Counted from the stretch's first letter, positions 1-8,901 are shown. The stretch: 64,000 nucleotides of DNA from Pseudomonas triticicola (GCF_019145375.1 NZ_JAHSTX010000001.1:4303501-4367500); one strand, 5' to 3'. Numbers and translations: made by a program. The notes: generated by a model not told the origin, from the letters alone.

Positions 1-1
1 T

Positions 2-160
2 ATTCCTGCCGGGCAGGCAGCGGCATACTATCCGGAAGTCAATCCGCTGGTGCCGCTGGAGAGCACAGGCGATGGCAGCCACACGCCGACGTCGAAGTTC
101 ATTGCGATCCGGCTGGAAGCGGCGAGTGAGACTGGTTTGATCATGGCTAAATCCGCTTAA
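2..160 (+). CDS. FdhF/YdeP-type molybdopterin oxidoreductase, C-terminal end (partial)
   Basis: Only the last 52 codons are inside the window; the 5' part lies beyond the left edge. The fragment reads IPAGQAAAYYPEVNPLVPL and then TPTSKFIAIRL, matching my memory of the C-terminal molybdopterin-dinucleotide-binding barrel of FdhF/YdeP-family oxidoreductases (IPRG.AATYYPEtN.LvP....TP..K). These are cytoplasmic formate-dehydrogenase-like proteins of uncertain substrate. Family assignment rests on this short stretch only, so another bis-MGD oxidoreductase is possible. The frame is unambiguous because it is open from the edge to the TAA at 158-160. Confidence 0.6.
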   Translation: MPAGQAAAYYPEVNPLVPLESTGDGSHTPTSKFIAIRLEAASETGLIMAKSA

Positions 161-180
161 CCGCGGAGCCAGATCCGGCC

Positions 181-248
181 CCTTCGCGAGCAGGCTCGCT
201 CACAGTTGGAATACGTTTCAAATGTGGGAGCGAGCCTGCTCGCGAAAG
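181..248. repeat. REP doublet (GTGGGAGCGAGCCTGCTCGCGAA type)
   Basis: Two inverted REP copies (CTTCGCGAGCAGGCTCGCT and its complement) flank a short spacer, the REPIN arrangement of fluorescent pseudomonads. The same unit occurs in this window near 1518, 10911, 29711 and 39803. Confidence 0.9.
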
Positions 249-297
249 CTATCGACCTGTCAACAGATCTGCCTTAGCAAAGATTTTCGACCGCCCA

Positions 298-329
298 CAA
301 AAAAGGCCGTTTCTGCATGAAAACGGCCT
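298..329. terminator. Hairpin with A/T flank
   Basis: Arms AGGCCGTTT (304-312) and AAACGGCCT (321-329) close an 8-base loop. Six A residues precede the left arm, so the U-tract is on minus-strand transcripts; there is no T-run on the plus side. It sits in the 330-base gap after the partial oxidoreductase gene. Confidence 0.5.
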
Positions 330-395
330 GTCCGAAGTAGCTAAAGACCGGCGAAAATCGGTTAAGTTCCGGTGAAAAAACAGTAACTTGCATTA

Positions 396-405
396 TTGTA
401 TACAA
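396..405. promoter_or_regulatory. Perfect palindrome TTGTATACAA, possible GntR-type operator
   Basis: TTGTATACAA is a perfect 10-base palindrome of the kind bound by GntR/FCD-type repressors. It lies 85 bases upstream of the glycine-zipper gene in AT-rich sequence that could hold its promoter. No regulator gene is adjacent in the window. Confidence 0.3.
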
Positions 406-446
406 GTCGTGTTATTCGTCGGATTTTGATTGTCACGCCCAACGCA

Positions 447-483
447 GAGCCTCAGGATCGGCGCCGTCATCCCTTTGAGGCTC
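447..483 (+). promoter_or_regulatory. Hairpin covering the Shine-Dalgarno of the glycine-zipper gene
   Basis: GAGCCTCA (447-454) pairs with TGAGGCTC (476-483) and the inner GGAT (455-458) with ATCC (469-472), leaving a CTT bulge and a 10-base loop. The GAGG at 477-480 is the only good ribosome binding site for the ATG at 491, so it would be paired. This suggests translational control, for example by temperature or by a helper that opens the stem. Confidence 0.45.
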
Positions 484-490
484 ATCCTCT

Positions 491-976
491 ATGAAGTTCT
501 CCTCGATTCTCTTGTTGTCCCTTGGCCTGGTCAGTGGCTTCGCTTCTGCCGGAGGCACCACCGAAGCAGGTGTGGGCGGCGCATTGGGCGGGGTTCTTGG
601 CTCGGTCGTCGGTCAATCGTTAGGCGGCAATACAGGTTCCACCATTGGCGCAGCCCTGGGCGGCGCGGGTGGTAGCGCAGTCGGCGCCGACAAGCGCAGC
701 CGTGGCGAAGCAGCCATCGGTGGTGCACTGGGTGCAGCCGGCGGTAACGTGGTTGGCCGCAGTCTCGGCGGCACCACCGGCAGCCTGATCGGCTCCGCCG
801 CTGGTGGCGGTGCAGGCGGCGCGCTGGGTAACTACATGGGCAACAAGAGCGACGATGATGATCGTCGCTACGACCGTCGCCATGATGACCGTCGCTACTA
901 CCGCGACCGTGGTCATCCAGGTCGCGGCCATGCCTACGGCCACCGCAAGCATCACAAGTACTATCGCCACCACTAA
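491..976 (+). CDS. Secreted glycine-zipper protein with basic/aromatic tail
   Basis: 161 residues. A Sec signal peptide spans about residues 1-20 (cleavage after ASA). Residues 22-115 are Gly/Ala-rich repeats of the GGxxG type (GGALGGVLGSVVGQSLGG and variants), typical of glycine-zipper outer-membrane or periplasmic proteins that pack small-residue helices into membranes. The tail from about residue 118 switches to Asp, Arg, His and Tyr (DDDDRRYDRRHDDRRYYRD) and ends HKYYRHH, which could bind metal or nucleic acid. The start is set by the signal peptide. The gene stands alone, with a bidirectional terminator downstream and a ribosome-site hairpin upstream. Precise role unknown; envelope stress or integrity is a guess. 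Confidence 0.75.
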   Translation: MKFSSILLLSLGLVSGFASAGGTTEAGVGGALGGVLGSVVGQSLGGNTGSTIGAALGGAGGSAVGADKRSRGEAAIGGALGAAGGNVVGRSLGGTTGSLIGSAAGGGAGGALGNYMGNKSDDDDRRYDRRHDDRRYYRDRGHPGRGHAYGHRKHHKYYRHH

Positions 977-991
977 GGCGAAGGCTTGAAC

Positions 992-1025
992 AAAAAATCG
1001 CAGCTTTTTAGCTGCGATTTTTTTT
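992..1025. terminator. Bidirectional rho-independent terminator
   Basis: AAATCGCAGCT and AGCTGCGATTT form a perfect stem with an A-run on the left and a T-run on the right. It separates the convergent glycine-zipper and thioesterase genes and can end transcripts from both sides. Confidence 0.9.
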
Positions 1026-1031
1026 GCGCGC

Positions 1032-1463
1032 CTAGACCACCAGCCGCTCCAGCGCCCCGCGCAAACCGGCAGGAATCGGCACCGGCTGATTGCTCGCGCG
1101 ATCGACAAACACATGCACGAACCGCCCCGCCGCGCACGCCTCGCTTTCGCCAACCTTGAACACAGCCAGTTCGTATTGCACCGAACTGTTGCCCAGTTTG
1201 CCGACCCGCAGCCCGATTTCGATCAGATCGGGAAAAGCGATCGAGGCAAAGTAATCGCAGGCGGAACTGACCACGAATCCCACCACTTCGCCGTCATGAA
1301 TATCCAGGCCACCGACTTGAATCAGATAAGTGTTCACCGCCGTGTCGAAGAAGCTGTAGTAGGTAACGTTGTTGACGTGACCGTAGGCATCGTTGTCGTG
1401 CCAGCGTGTGGTGATGGGCTGGAAGTGGGGGTAGTCGGAGCGTTGTGATGTCGGGTTGGGCAT
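1032..1463 (-). CDS. Acyl-CoA thioesterase, 4HBT/YbgC-type hotdog fold
   Basis: 143 residues, the normal size for a single-hotdog 4-hydroxybenzoyl-CoA-type thioesterase. The family's catalytic region is seen near residues 22-32 as [12 protein letters not shown], where the Asp before the GHVNN element is catalytic. Such cytoplasmic enzymes hydrolyse acyl-CoA to free acid and CoA. It follows the 3-hydroxyacyl-CoA dehydrogenase gene on the same strand, separated by about 140 bases and a REP doublet, so a shared acyl-CoA pathway is plausible, but the substrate cannot be read from sequence. Confidence 0.85.
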   Translation of the reverse strand: MPNPTSQRSDYPHFQPITTRWHDNDAYGHVNNVTYYSFFDTAVNTYLIQVGGLDIHDGEVVGFVVSSACDYFASIAFPDLIEIGLRVGKLGNSSVQYELAVFKVGESEACAAGRFVHVFVDRASNQPVPIPAGLRGALERLVV

Positions 1464-1517
1464 TGATCAGGGATTCCTTCAGATTTTTCGGCGAGTCTAA
1501 TGCAAACCGTGGCAGCC

Positions 1518-1586
1518 CCTTCGCGAGCGGGCTCGCTCCCACAGGGAAACACGAAAGTCTGTGGGAGCGAGCCTGCTCGCGAAGGC
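1518..1586. repeat. REP doublet
   Basis: Two inverted copies of the GTGGGAGCGAGCCTGCTCGCGAA-type REP with a short loop, lying between the dehydrogenase and thioesterase genes. It may limit co-transcription or stabilise mRNA ends. Confidence 0.85.
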
Positions 1587-1606
1587 GTCAGCACAATCGA
1601 CCGGTG

Positions 1607-2833
1607 TCAACGATCAGCAAACCCCTTCCCCTGCGCCGCCAGCTCGTCAATCAACCGCGCCGGCTTCCACTGGTCGCCCTGGCGCGTCTCCAGCGCCAGC
1701 AAGCGCTGGTGGATATTCGCTAGCCCCTGCTGATCCGCCCACGCCATCGGCCCACCCTTTTCTGCTGGAAAACCATAGCCGTTCAAGTACACCAGATCGA
1801 TGTCATGGGCGGAGCTGGCAATACCTTCCTGGAGGATCTTCGCGCCCTCGTTGACCAGCGCCAGCAAACAGCGCTCTAGGATTTCTTCAGGACCGATGTC
1901 GCGACGCTGGAAACCCAGCTCTTCGCTGACTCGCAGCACCAGTGCATCCACTTCGGGATCATGCTCGGCCTGGCGACTGCCCGGCTCATAGTGGTAGTAG
2001 CCGTTGCCGGACTTCTGCCCGAACCGCCCCATCTCACACAGGCGGTTATCCACCTGAACCTCGGGCGCATCCTGCCCCTTGCCAGCTAGCTGCCGAGCAC
2101 GCCATTCCAGATCGATGCCGACCACGTCGTACATGCGAAACGGCCCCATGGCGAAGCCGAAGCTTTGCAGCGCGGCATCCACCTGCTGTGGATAAGCGCC
2201 TTCGAGAAGCATCTTGCGGGCTTCGAATACATACGGATGCAGCATGCGGTTGCCGATAAAACCGTGGCAGTTGCCCGACACTACGCTGACCTTGCCCATG
2301 CGCTTGCCGAGTGTCAGCGCGGCCTCCAGCGCCACTGGCGAGGTCTGAGCACCTCGCACTATTTCCAGCAGTTTCATGATGTGCGCGGGGCTGAAGAAAT
2401 GCAGACCCAGCACCTGTGCCGGGCGCCGGGTCGCAGCCGCGATGGCGTCGATGTCCAGCGCCGAGGTGTTGCTCGCCAGCAGCGCCTCAGGCTTGAGCAG
2501 ACCATCGAGTTCGCGAAAAATCTTCTGCTTCAGTTCGAGGTTCTCGTACACCGCTTCGATCACCAGATCGACGTTGCGAATCGCCGCGTAATCCGCCGCT
2601 GCTGATACGCGAGCCATTCGCGCATCCGCCTCGGCCTGATCAATGCGGCCCTGACGCACGTTGTGTGCATAAGTTTGCGCGACCGTCGTCAGCGCCTGCT
2701 CAAGCATCTGTGGATTGTTATCCACCCATTGCACGTTCACGCCAGCACTGGCCAGGCACATGACGATGCCACGGCCCATGGTGCCCGCGCCGATCACGGC
2801 AGCTTGCTGGATTTCGAAGGATGTCTGGCTCAT
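1607..2833 (-). CDS. 3-hydroxyacyl-CoA dehydrogenase
   Basis: 408 residues. The N-terminal Rossmann domain carries the NAD motif GAGTMG (15-20), followed by the family stretch SNTSALDIDAIA (121-132) and the catalytic His region LGLHFFSPAHIMKLLE (142-157). Two C-terminal 3HCDH-type helical domains follow (about 180-280 and 300-395), the second with NGYGFPAEKGGPMAWAD. This is the dehydrogenase half of FadB-like enzymes without the enoyl-CoA hydratase domain. It oxidises L-3-hydroxyacyl-CoA to 3-ketoacyl-CoA with NAD in the cytoplasm. Paired with a downstream thioesterase. The chain-length preference is not evident. Confidence 0.88.
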   Translation of the reverse strand: MSQTSFEIQQAAVIGAGTMGRGIVMCLASAGVNVQWVDNNPQMLEQALTTVAQTYAHNVRQGRIDQAEADARMARVSAAADYAAIRNVDLVIEAVYENLELKQKIFRELDGLLKPEALLASNTSALDIDAIAAATRRPAQVLGLHFFSPAHIMKLLEIVRGAQTSPVALEAALTLGKRMGKVSVVSGNCHGFIGNRMLHPYVFEARKMLLEGAYPQQVDAALQSFGFAMGPFRMYDVVGIDLEWRARQLAGKGQDAPEVQVDNRLCEMGRFGQKSGNGYYHYEPGSRQAEHDPEVDALVLRVSEELGFQRRDIGPEEILERCLLALVNEGAKILQEGIASSAHDIDLVYLNGYGFPAEKGGPMAWADQQGLANIHQRLLALETRQGDQWKPARLIDELAAQGKGFADR

Positions 2834-2957
2834 GTTGTTCTCTTGTGGGTGGCCCGAAGACAGAATCCAACCTTAGTCAGGCCACGACGCTTTTTGAAGT
2901 TTATTAGCGTGATGATCGACATTCAGCGGATGGATGCAGCGCCCACAGACTCTCTGC

Positions 2958-4892
2958 TTAATCGAGCAAGTGACTGTCCGCCCACTCGCGGACCTCTGCG
3001 TAGGGATACTCTTCCAACGCAGCAAAACCCGGTATCGCCCGCGCCTTGAGTTTGGTGAACAACGGCACGCTGATTCCGCACAGGAACCGTGTCAGGCGTT
3101 CGGCCGTCGGAAGGCTGCCTGTGTGCTGCTCATGCCTGTGGATAAATTCACCACACAATTGCGCGAAGTTTTTATCCACAAGTGCTGGCAACGGCGGCGG
3201 CTCGGGCAATCGCGCGATCTGGCCGTGACATACCGAACAATGCCCGCAATGTTCAGGGGCATTGTGGTCACCGAAATACTCGGCCAGGCGATAACCCAGG
3301 CAGCGTTCGGTTGCGAACACCTCAAGCATGGCGTGAATCCGCGCCACCTCAGTCCGTTCATGGCGAGTGAAATACTCGTGCAGCTCAGCGCTCAGGGCGT
3401 CGCTGTCTAAATCACTGTGCAGCAGGCTGTAAACCTCGGTCATTTGCTTGCTTTCTAGCTCGACCCAGCCTTTTTCCTGGAAGTAATCAAGCGCTGTCAC
3501 CACGCGATTGCGCTCGGCGGAATACTGCGAATACATCGCCTCGAAATCTACCGTGGCCCAGGTGCGTGCTCGCGTGGACGTTCTGATGATCGCCGCAACG
3601 AAATCCCTGCGCTCGCCTTCGAAGCGCTGGAGCAATGCTTCAGGCTCAAGCAGATATTTGAAGCGGTATTCAGCGTAATAAGCGTAGCGCGGCGCGATCA
3701 GGCCCCGCAGTTCCAGCTGCACCAGCAAAGTCTTCAACGGCAAAGAGCGAATGTTGCTCTGATCCGCCAATGGCCCAAGCAAAAACTCCCATTGTCCGTC
3801 CGGCACTGAGGCTTTGAGCTCTTCGAGCACATAATGAATCCCGTCGCGCTCGGGCGTATCACCGTAGACGAAGTTTTCCAGCACATTGAGGCTGTCGCGA
3901 TTCGCCAGTACCAGGCAATCCGAAGGCTGTCCGTCACGCCCGGCGCGGCCGATTTCCTGGCTGTAGTTTTCGATGGATTTGGGCAGATCGAAATGCACGA
4001 CGTTACGGATGTCGCTCTTGTCGATGCCCATGCCGAAGGCAATGGTGGCGACAATGCAATTGGACTGCCCGACCATGAAGCGGCGTTGAATGTCTTCACG
4101 CTGATCGTGGGGCAAACCTGCGTGGTATGCCTCGGCCTGAATTCCGTTGCGTTGAAGATGCTCGGCGATGTGCTCGGCGGTCTTCTGCAACGTCACGTAG
4201 ACAATGCTCGGTTGCCCGGGACGCTCGCTCATCCATTCGACCAGACGCCGGCGCTTGTCCTGACCGCGTACAGGCTCGACCAGCAGGTTGAGGTTGGGCC
4301 GATAGAAACCGGTGGTCACTACATCGTCCGGAGATATGGCGAATTTGGCCTGCATGTCGGCGATGACTTCTGGTGTCGCCGTGGCGGTGAGCAGCAAGGC
4401 CTGCGGGATGTTGAACTGACGTTGGTAGTCCGGCAATTTCAGGTAGTCCGGCCGAAAGTTGTGGCCCCATTCGGAAATGCAGTGAGCTTCGTCGACTACC
4501 AGCAACGAGATCGGCACCTGCTGCAGAAAATTGCGGAAGCGCTCATTTTTCAGGCGTTCGACGGAGATCATCAGAATCTTCAATTCCCCCGAACGCGCAC
4601 GGGCCATGACGTCGTTGGCATCCTCGCGGCTCTGCGCCGAATCGATACTGCCTGCGGAGATACCGTGGCGCTTGAGAAACGCCAGTTGATCCTGCATCAA
4701 CGCCAGCAACGGCGAAACCACCAATGTCAGGTGTGGCAGTAAAAGCGCCGGCAGCTGATAGCAAAGCGATTTGCCGGAGCCAGTGGGAAAGATCGCCGCC
4801 GCGGAGCGCCCCGCCAGCACCGCGCTGACAGCGGCCTCCTGACCGGGGCGAAACTGTGGATAACCAAAAACCTGTTCCAGGGTGTGGTGCAT
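2958..4892 (-). CDS. RecQ-family ATP-dependent DNA helicase
   Basis: 644 residues. Walker A is FPTGSGKS (35-42) and the helicase box is DEAHCISEWGHNFRPDY (134-150), both diagnostic of RecQ. A helicase C-terminal domain contains the family motif near DLPKSIENYSQEIGRAGRDG. A zinc-binding region near residues 535-565 has CLGYRLAEYFGD then CGHCSVCHG. After this comes a shorter winged-helix-like tail; no HRDC domain is recognisable, so it is a RecQ-like protein rather than full RecQ. It unwinds duplex and branched DNA 3'-5' in repair. GGAG precedes the ATG by about 9 bases. Single-gene unit. Confidence 0.88.
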   Translation of the reverse strand: MHHTLEQVFGYPQFRPGQEAAVSAVLAGRSAAAIFPTGSGKSLCYQLPALLLPHLTLVVSPLLALMQDQLAFLKRHGISAGSIDSAQSREDANDVMARARSGELKILMISVERLKNERFRNFLQQVPISLLVVDEAHCISEWGHNFRPDYLKLPDYQRQFNIPQALLLTATATPEVIADMQAKFAISPDDVVTTGFYRPNLNLLVEPVRGQDKRRRLVEWMSERPGQPSIVYVTLQKTAEHIAEHLQRNGIQAEAYHAGLPHDQREDIQRRFMVGQSNCIVATIAFGMGIDKSDIRNVVHFDLPKSIENYSQEIGRAGRDGQPSDCLVLANRDSLNVLENFVYGDTPERDGIHYVLEELKASVPDGQWEFLLGPLADQSNIRSLPLKTLLVQLELRGLIAPRYAYYAEYRFKYLLEPEALLQRFEGERRDFVAAIIRTSTRARTWATVDFEAMYSQYSAERNRVVTALDYFQEKGWVELESKQMTEVYSLLHSDLDSDALSAELHEYFTRHERTEVARIHAMLEVFATERCLGYRLAEYFGDHNAPEHCGHCSVCHGQIARLPEPPPLPALVDKNFAQLCGEFIHRHEQHTGSLPTAERLTRFLCGISVPLFTKLKARAIPGFAALEEYPYAEVREWADSHLLD

Positions 4893-5165
4893 TTACTGTC
4901 ACTCCTTTGACTGCTGCCATGCCCAAAGCCTAGCGGGCGATTGCAGCGAGTCGAGAAAAGGTCGGGGTTGAATCGATACTGAATGATACATGGGAAGCGA
5001 AAACCAAGCGTTTAACAATCAAAGCGCCTCGACATACTTTCGAAAGGCTCAGCTACATATATATAACAAACTTCACATTACAAACGCAGACACAACAACG
5101 CCCTTTATTTTTAACACCGCCTAAAACTAACTTGACTGCTCTTATACATAAGCAAGAGCAACGAA

Positions 5166-6308
5166 ATGACAACTTTAACAATCTTTTTCTGCGGCACCGG
5201 CTCCAACAAGTTTGATGACAAACATAAAAGCTTCTGGGACGGCGAAATCGTTTCTACGCTCGCTGCACACCACAGCGGACGCGAATTTGCCGAGTGGATC
5301 GTCGTCGATGGCCCCGGCAGCGGCAATCTGCAAGCCGACGACCTGTTCACCAAGACCACTGAATACGGCTTGTCCGGCACGCTGTTCGGCAAAGGCTGGG
5401 ATGAAAACGTGCAGCACGCGTTGAATATCATCAAAGGCAAATGCGACTGGCAGCGTAAACAACTTACCGAGGCAGAATATAACCGTCTGAAGGCCGCAGG
5501 TATTCCTATTGAAGATGTAAAAGTGGAAGGCTCCTGGTTCTGGCGCCAGTACAACTATGGCGACCGGAGTATCACGCAACAGAAGTTGCAGGAACAGATC
5601 ATCAAGACTTTCCGCAAGGACGGCATTATTCCGACGCGTGTCAATCTGCTCGGCTGGAGCCGCGGTGGCATCAGTTGCCATATGCTTGCCAATGCAATGT
5701 CCAGGGACGCTGCCCTCAAACATATTCCGGTGAATATCTTTGCGATTGATCCAGTCCCGGGAATTGGCAACTTCCAGGAAAACCGCGTCAAACTCGAATC
5801 CAACGTCAAGGAATACATCGCTTTCTATGCCCGCGACGAGCGCTCAAAAGGCTTCAGCTGCGTGATCCCGCAAACCGCTACCGGCACCAAGACTTCGATC
5901 TATCCAATGGCCGGTCGCCACGCCACCCTTGCTGGCAACGCCACGGCGCTCGGCGGCGAGCCCACCAACACCAGCGACCTCAACGCGCTGATCGAGCCCG
6001 GCCGCATCGTTCGTCATTTCGCCGAAACCTGCTTTAAACGCTGGGGCGTCACGCTGAGCAAAACTCTCAACCTGAGCGATGCCGATCTGCTGCGCTTCAC
6101 CGGCGCCATTGTCAGCGACGAAGCTCGCTACAAGAAGATGCACAGCCAGTCCTACACCTGGTTCACCGAACTGGACAAAGGCGAGCGCTATGTCTCGCTG
6201 GGCAGCAAAGGCGTGCCGTTCTCGGCAGTCAAAGGCACGATCTACCGGCCGGCAACCGGACTGACCCAAAGCCTGCTGGATATTTCCGGTTACCAGCATC
6301 TGCGTTGA
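5166..6308 (+). CDS. DUF2235-like alpha/beta-hydrolase-fold protein, unknown role
   Basis: 380 residues, not a family I can name with certainty. It opens with TIFFCGTGSN (5-14), like the first strand and loop of DUF2235 hydrolases, and has a nucleophile elbow LLGWSRGG (161-168, Ser165), then IFAIDPVPG with Asp195 and GRHATL with His252, a plausible Ser-Asp-His triad. No signal peptide or membrane span is seen, so it is cytoplasmic or exported by a non-Sec route. DUF2235-related proteins include type VI secretion phospholipase effectors, but no vgrG, PAAR or immunity gene is adjacent. The upstream 120 bases are strikingly AT-rich compared with the neighbours, suggesting acquired DNA. Confidence 0.6.
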   Translation: MTTLTIFFCGTGSNKFDDKHKSFWDGEIVSTLAAHHSGREFAEWIVVDGPGSGNLQADDLFTKTTEYGLSGTLFGKGWDENVQHALNIIKGKCDWQRKQLTEAEYNRLKAAGIPIEDVKVEGSWFWRQYNYGDRSITQQKLQEQIIKTFRKDGIIPTRVNLLGWSRGGISCHMLANAMSRDAALKHIPVNIFAIDPVPGIGNFQENRVKLESNVKEYIAFYARDERSKGFSCVIPQTATGTKTSIYPMAGRHATLAGNATALGGEPTNTSDLNALIEPGRIVRHFAETCFKRWGVTLSKTLNLSDADLLRFTGAIVSDEARYKKMHSQSYTWFTELDKGERYVSLGSKGVPFSAVKGTIYRPATGLTQSLLDISGYQHLR

Positions 6309-6317
6309 AAGGCGTTG

Positions 6318-6540
6318 AAGAATCGGTAGCAACGTCTGGCGAATTGTTCGTCCAGTTCCTACTTCACGCGATGCCTTGTCGGCTATCGCGAGGTGGTGGT
6401 GCCAACCTATAGTCGTGGGTGTCGCTGCTTTGGTCACTGACACCCACATCACCCACGCCCTGTATCCGCTGACACAGGACGGCTGCGACCTGCTGCAAGT
6501 CGCGCAGACACAGATGCTCAACTGGAAAGCCCCTGCCTAA
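6318..6540 (+). pseudogene. Possible decayed reading frame in the gap before higBA
   Basis: The 338-base gap after the hydrolase gene holds an open plus-strand frame ending at the TAA of 6538-6540 (tail LPLTQDGCDLLQVAQTQ-like, read from the sequence as YPLTQDGCDLLQVAQTQML). It has no ATG and no ribosome binding site and is interrupted upstream by a TGA near 6315. It may be the 3' remnant of a lost gene; I do not recognise the family. Nothing else is visible in this gap. Confidence 0.2.
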
Positions 6541-6646
6541 GGCGAGCAGCCTGATCGCCGCCAATCATCTGTCGGCGACCAGGCACCAGTCATCGTTATC
6601 AACACTTCAGCATTGCCTGAAAGTAAGTCACTGGCGTACATTGACC

Positions 6647-6961
6647 ATGATTTTTATTGAGACTTCAGTCTTCACCCGCCGAGTAAGAGAGTTACTGGAC
6701 GACGATGCCTACGCCACCTTTCAAAAGCAGTTGGTCGCAAACCCGTCTATTGGCGATGTAATCGAAGGAACCGGCGGGGTGCGTAAAGCACGAGTCGCCT
6801 CCAAAGGCCATGGCAAACGGGGTGGCGCACGGGTTATCTACTACCACTTCGTTTCAGCATCACAGATCGCGTTGTTGATGATATATCCAAAAAACGAGCA
6901 GCAGGATCTTACCCATGACGAACGGAAAGCACTGAAGGCCATGATTGGAAACTGGAGGTAA
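6647..6961 (+). CDS. RelE/HigB-like toxin of a type II toxin-antitoxin pair
   Basis: 104 residues counted from the ATG at 6647 (a TTG two codons earlier is also in frame). The stretch GVRKARVASKGHGKRGGARVIYYHF is the core of the HigB-2/RelE-like mRNA interferase family (COG4737), followed by ALLMIYPKNEQQDLT, a signature near the C-terminus. Such toxins cleave ribosome-bound mRNA. The antitoxin begins two bases after this gene's stop, toxin-first order being typical of higBA. Expression is presumably autorepressed by the HTH antitoxin. Confidence 0.82.
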   Translation: MIFIETSVFTRRVRELLDDDAYATFQKQLVANPSIGDVIEGTGGVRKARVASKGHGKRGGARVIYYHFVSASQIALLMIYPKNEQQDLTHDERKALKAMIGNWR

Positions 6962-6963
6962 CC

Positions 6964-7251
6964 ATGAGCAAGTTTTTTGATGAGCTGATGGAAAGCGTGC
7001 AGGAAATGGATGAGATTCTTCGGGGTGAAAAAAAGCCGTCCCGCGAATTCTATGTGGATGCATTACAGGTTAAACAGATTCGCAAAGCGACGGGAATGAC
7101 GCAGGCAAAGTTCGCAGCCTTGATCGATGTCCAATTGGGAACGTTACGCAATTGGGAGCAAGGTCGTCGTCAGCCGACTGGCCCGGCCAAAGCACTACTC
7201 AAGGCCATTCATAACGATCCTGTCCATGTGCTGAGTGCACTGGCTGATTGA
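6964..7251 (+). CDS. HigA/NadS-like XRE-family antitoxin
   Basis: 95 residues. A helix-turn-helix of the Cro/CI type spans about 40-90 (VKQIRKATGMTQAKFAALI, then LGTLRNWEQGRRQPTGPAK). The N-terminal 35 residues are acidic and probably wrap the toxin. It should neutralise the preceding toxin and bind the operon promoter. The gene starts two bases after the toxin stop, indicating translational coupling. A strong bidirectional terminator follows. Confidence 0.85.
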   Translation: MSKFFDELMESVQEMDEILRGEKKPSREFYVDALQVKQIRKATGMTQAKFAALIDVQLGTLRNWEQGRRQPTGPAKALLKAIHNDPVHVLSALAD

Positions 7252-7312
7252 CACATAGCCAGGGCAAGCCACGTCTTTGACGTCTAACCAAGCTGCATTT
7301 CAGATCGGAAAT

Positions 7313-7340
7313 AAAAAACCGCCCCAAAGGGCGGTTTTTT
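7313..7340. terminator. Bidirectional rho-independent terminator
   Basis: AAAAAACCGCCC (7313-7324) and GGGCGGTTTTTT (7329-7340) form a perfect 12-base stem around CAAA, between the convergent higA-like and pckA genes. Confidence 0.93.
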
Positions 7341-7359
7341 ATTCACTGCAAACCGCTAC

Positions 7360-8901
7360 TTACAACTTCGGCCCAGCCGCCTTGATCGCGTCGCTCACTT
7401 CGAACTTCTTGAAGTTCTCGATGAACAGACCGGCCAATGCTTTGGCTGCCTCGTCGTACGCCGCCTTGTCAGCCCAGGTGTTGCGTGGGTTGAGCAGGTT
7501 GGTGTCGACGCCCGGGACGGCCAGTGGCACGTCGAGGTTGATGGTGTCGAGGTGCTCGGTGGCGGCACCGATCAGTGCGCCGCTCTGGATCGCTGCGATC
7601 ACCGCGCGGGTGGTCGGGATGTTGAAGCGTTGGCCGACGCCGTAGCCGCCGCCGGTCCAGCCGGTGTTGACCAGGTAGACCTTGGAGCCGAAGCCGCGGA
7701 TGCGCTTGATCAGCAGTTCTGCGTACTCACCAGCCGGACGCGGAAAGAACGGTGCGCCGAAGCAGGTGGAGAAGGTCGACTTGATGCCGCTGCCCGAACC
7801 CATTTCAGTCGAGCCCACCAGTGCGGTGTAGCCGGACAGGAAGTGGTAGGCCGCTTGCTCTTCGTTGAGGATCGACACTGGCGGCAGCACGCCGGTCAGG
7901 TCGCAGGTCAGGAAGATTACCGCGTTTGGCTCGCCACCCAGGTTCTTCTCGGAACGCTTGGCAACGTGCTCCAGCGGGTAGGCGGCGCGGCTGTTCTGGG
8001 TCAGGCTGACATCGGCATAATCGGCGTGCTTGGCATCGTCGATGACGACGTTTTCCAGCACTGCGCCGTGCTTGATGGCTTTCCAGATGACCGGCTCGTT
8101 CTTCTCGGAGAGGTCGATACACTTGGCATAGCAACCGCCTTCGATGTTGAACACCACGCCTTCGCCCCAGCCGTGTTCATCGTCACCGATCAGGTAACGG
8201 CTTTCGTCAGCCGACAGGGTGGTTTTACCGGTGCCCGACAGACCGAAGAACAGGGTCACATCGCCTTCTTCGCCGATGTTGGCAGCGCAGTGCATTGGCA
8301 GCACGTCAGCGGCCGGCAGCAGGAAGTTCTGCACCGAGAACATGGCTTTCTTCATCTCGCCGGCGTAACGCATGCCGGCGATCAGCACTTTCTTCTGCGC
8401 GAAGTTGATGATCACGCAACCATCGGAGTTGGTGCCGTCACGCTCAGGCACGCACTCGAAGTTGGCGACGTTGAGCACTTGCCATTCTTCACGGCCAGCC
8501 GGGTTGTACTGGGCCGGGTTGATGAACAAGCAACGACCGAACAGGTTCTGCCAGGCAGTCTGCGTGGTCATTTTCACGGCCAGGTAGTGATCTTCCGCCG
8601 CGCCTACATGCACGTGGGAAACGAAGTGCTCTTGCGCGTTGTTGAAGGCCTCGACGCGAGCCCACAGGGCATCGAACTTGTCGGCCGGGAACTTGCGGTT
8701 GATCGGGCCCCAGGCAATAGCGGCCTGGGTGGACGGCTCTTCAACGATGAAACGGTCGACTGGCGAACGGCCGGTGCGGTGACCGGTGCGAACAACCAGA
8801 GCGCCGGTATCGGCAAGCTCGCCTTCACCGCGATTCAGGGCTTCTTTTACCAGATCATCAACACTCAGATCGGTGTACACGGCGTTATTGGCTTGCGTCA
8901 T
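7360..8901 (-). CDS. pckA: Phosphoenolpyruvate carboxykinase (ATP)
   Basis: 513 residues from the ATG at 8899-8901, preceded by GGGGAA; the frame stays open upstream but that extension has no ribosome site and is not conserved in type. The P-loop [12 protein letters not shown] (219-230) is the kinase-1a motif, and the substrate region [10 protein letters not shown] (38-47) and GDDEHGW are present. The enzyme converts oxaloacetate and ATP to PEP, CO2 and ADP, the first step of gluconeogenesis from TCA intermediates, in the cytoplasm. Length matches bacterial ATP-type PckA. An inverted repeat GTAGTA...TACTAC upstream may be regulatory. Confidence 0.97.
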   Translation of the reverse strand: MTQANNAVYTDLSVDDLVKEALNRGEGELADTGALVVRTGHRTGRSPVDRFIVEEPSTQAAIAWGPINRKFPADKFDALWARVEAFNNAQEHFVSHVHVGAAEDHYLAVKMTTQTAWQNLFGRCLFINPAQYNPAGREEWQVLNVANFECVPERDGTNSDGCVIINFAQKKVLIAGMRYAGEMKKAMFSVQNFLLPAADVLPMHCAANIGEEGDVTLFFGLSGTGKTTLSADESRYLIGDDEHGWGEGVVFNIEGGCYAKCIDLSEKNEPVIWKAIKHGAVLENVVIDDAKHADYADVSLTQNSRAAYPLEHVAKRSEKNLGGEPNAVIFLTCDLTGVLPPVSILNEEQAAYHFLSGYTALVGSTEMGSGSGIKSTFSTCFGAPFFPRPAGEYAELLIKRIRGFGSKVYLVNTGWTGGGYGVGQRFNIPTTRAVIAAIQSGALIGAATEHLDTINLDVPLAVPGVDTNLLNPRNTWADKAAYDEAAKALAGLFIENFKKFEVSDAIKAAGPKL

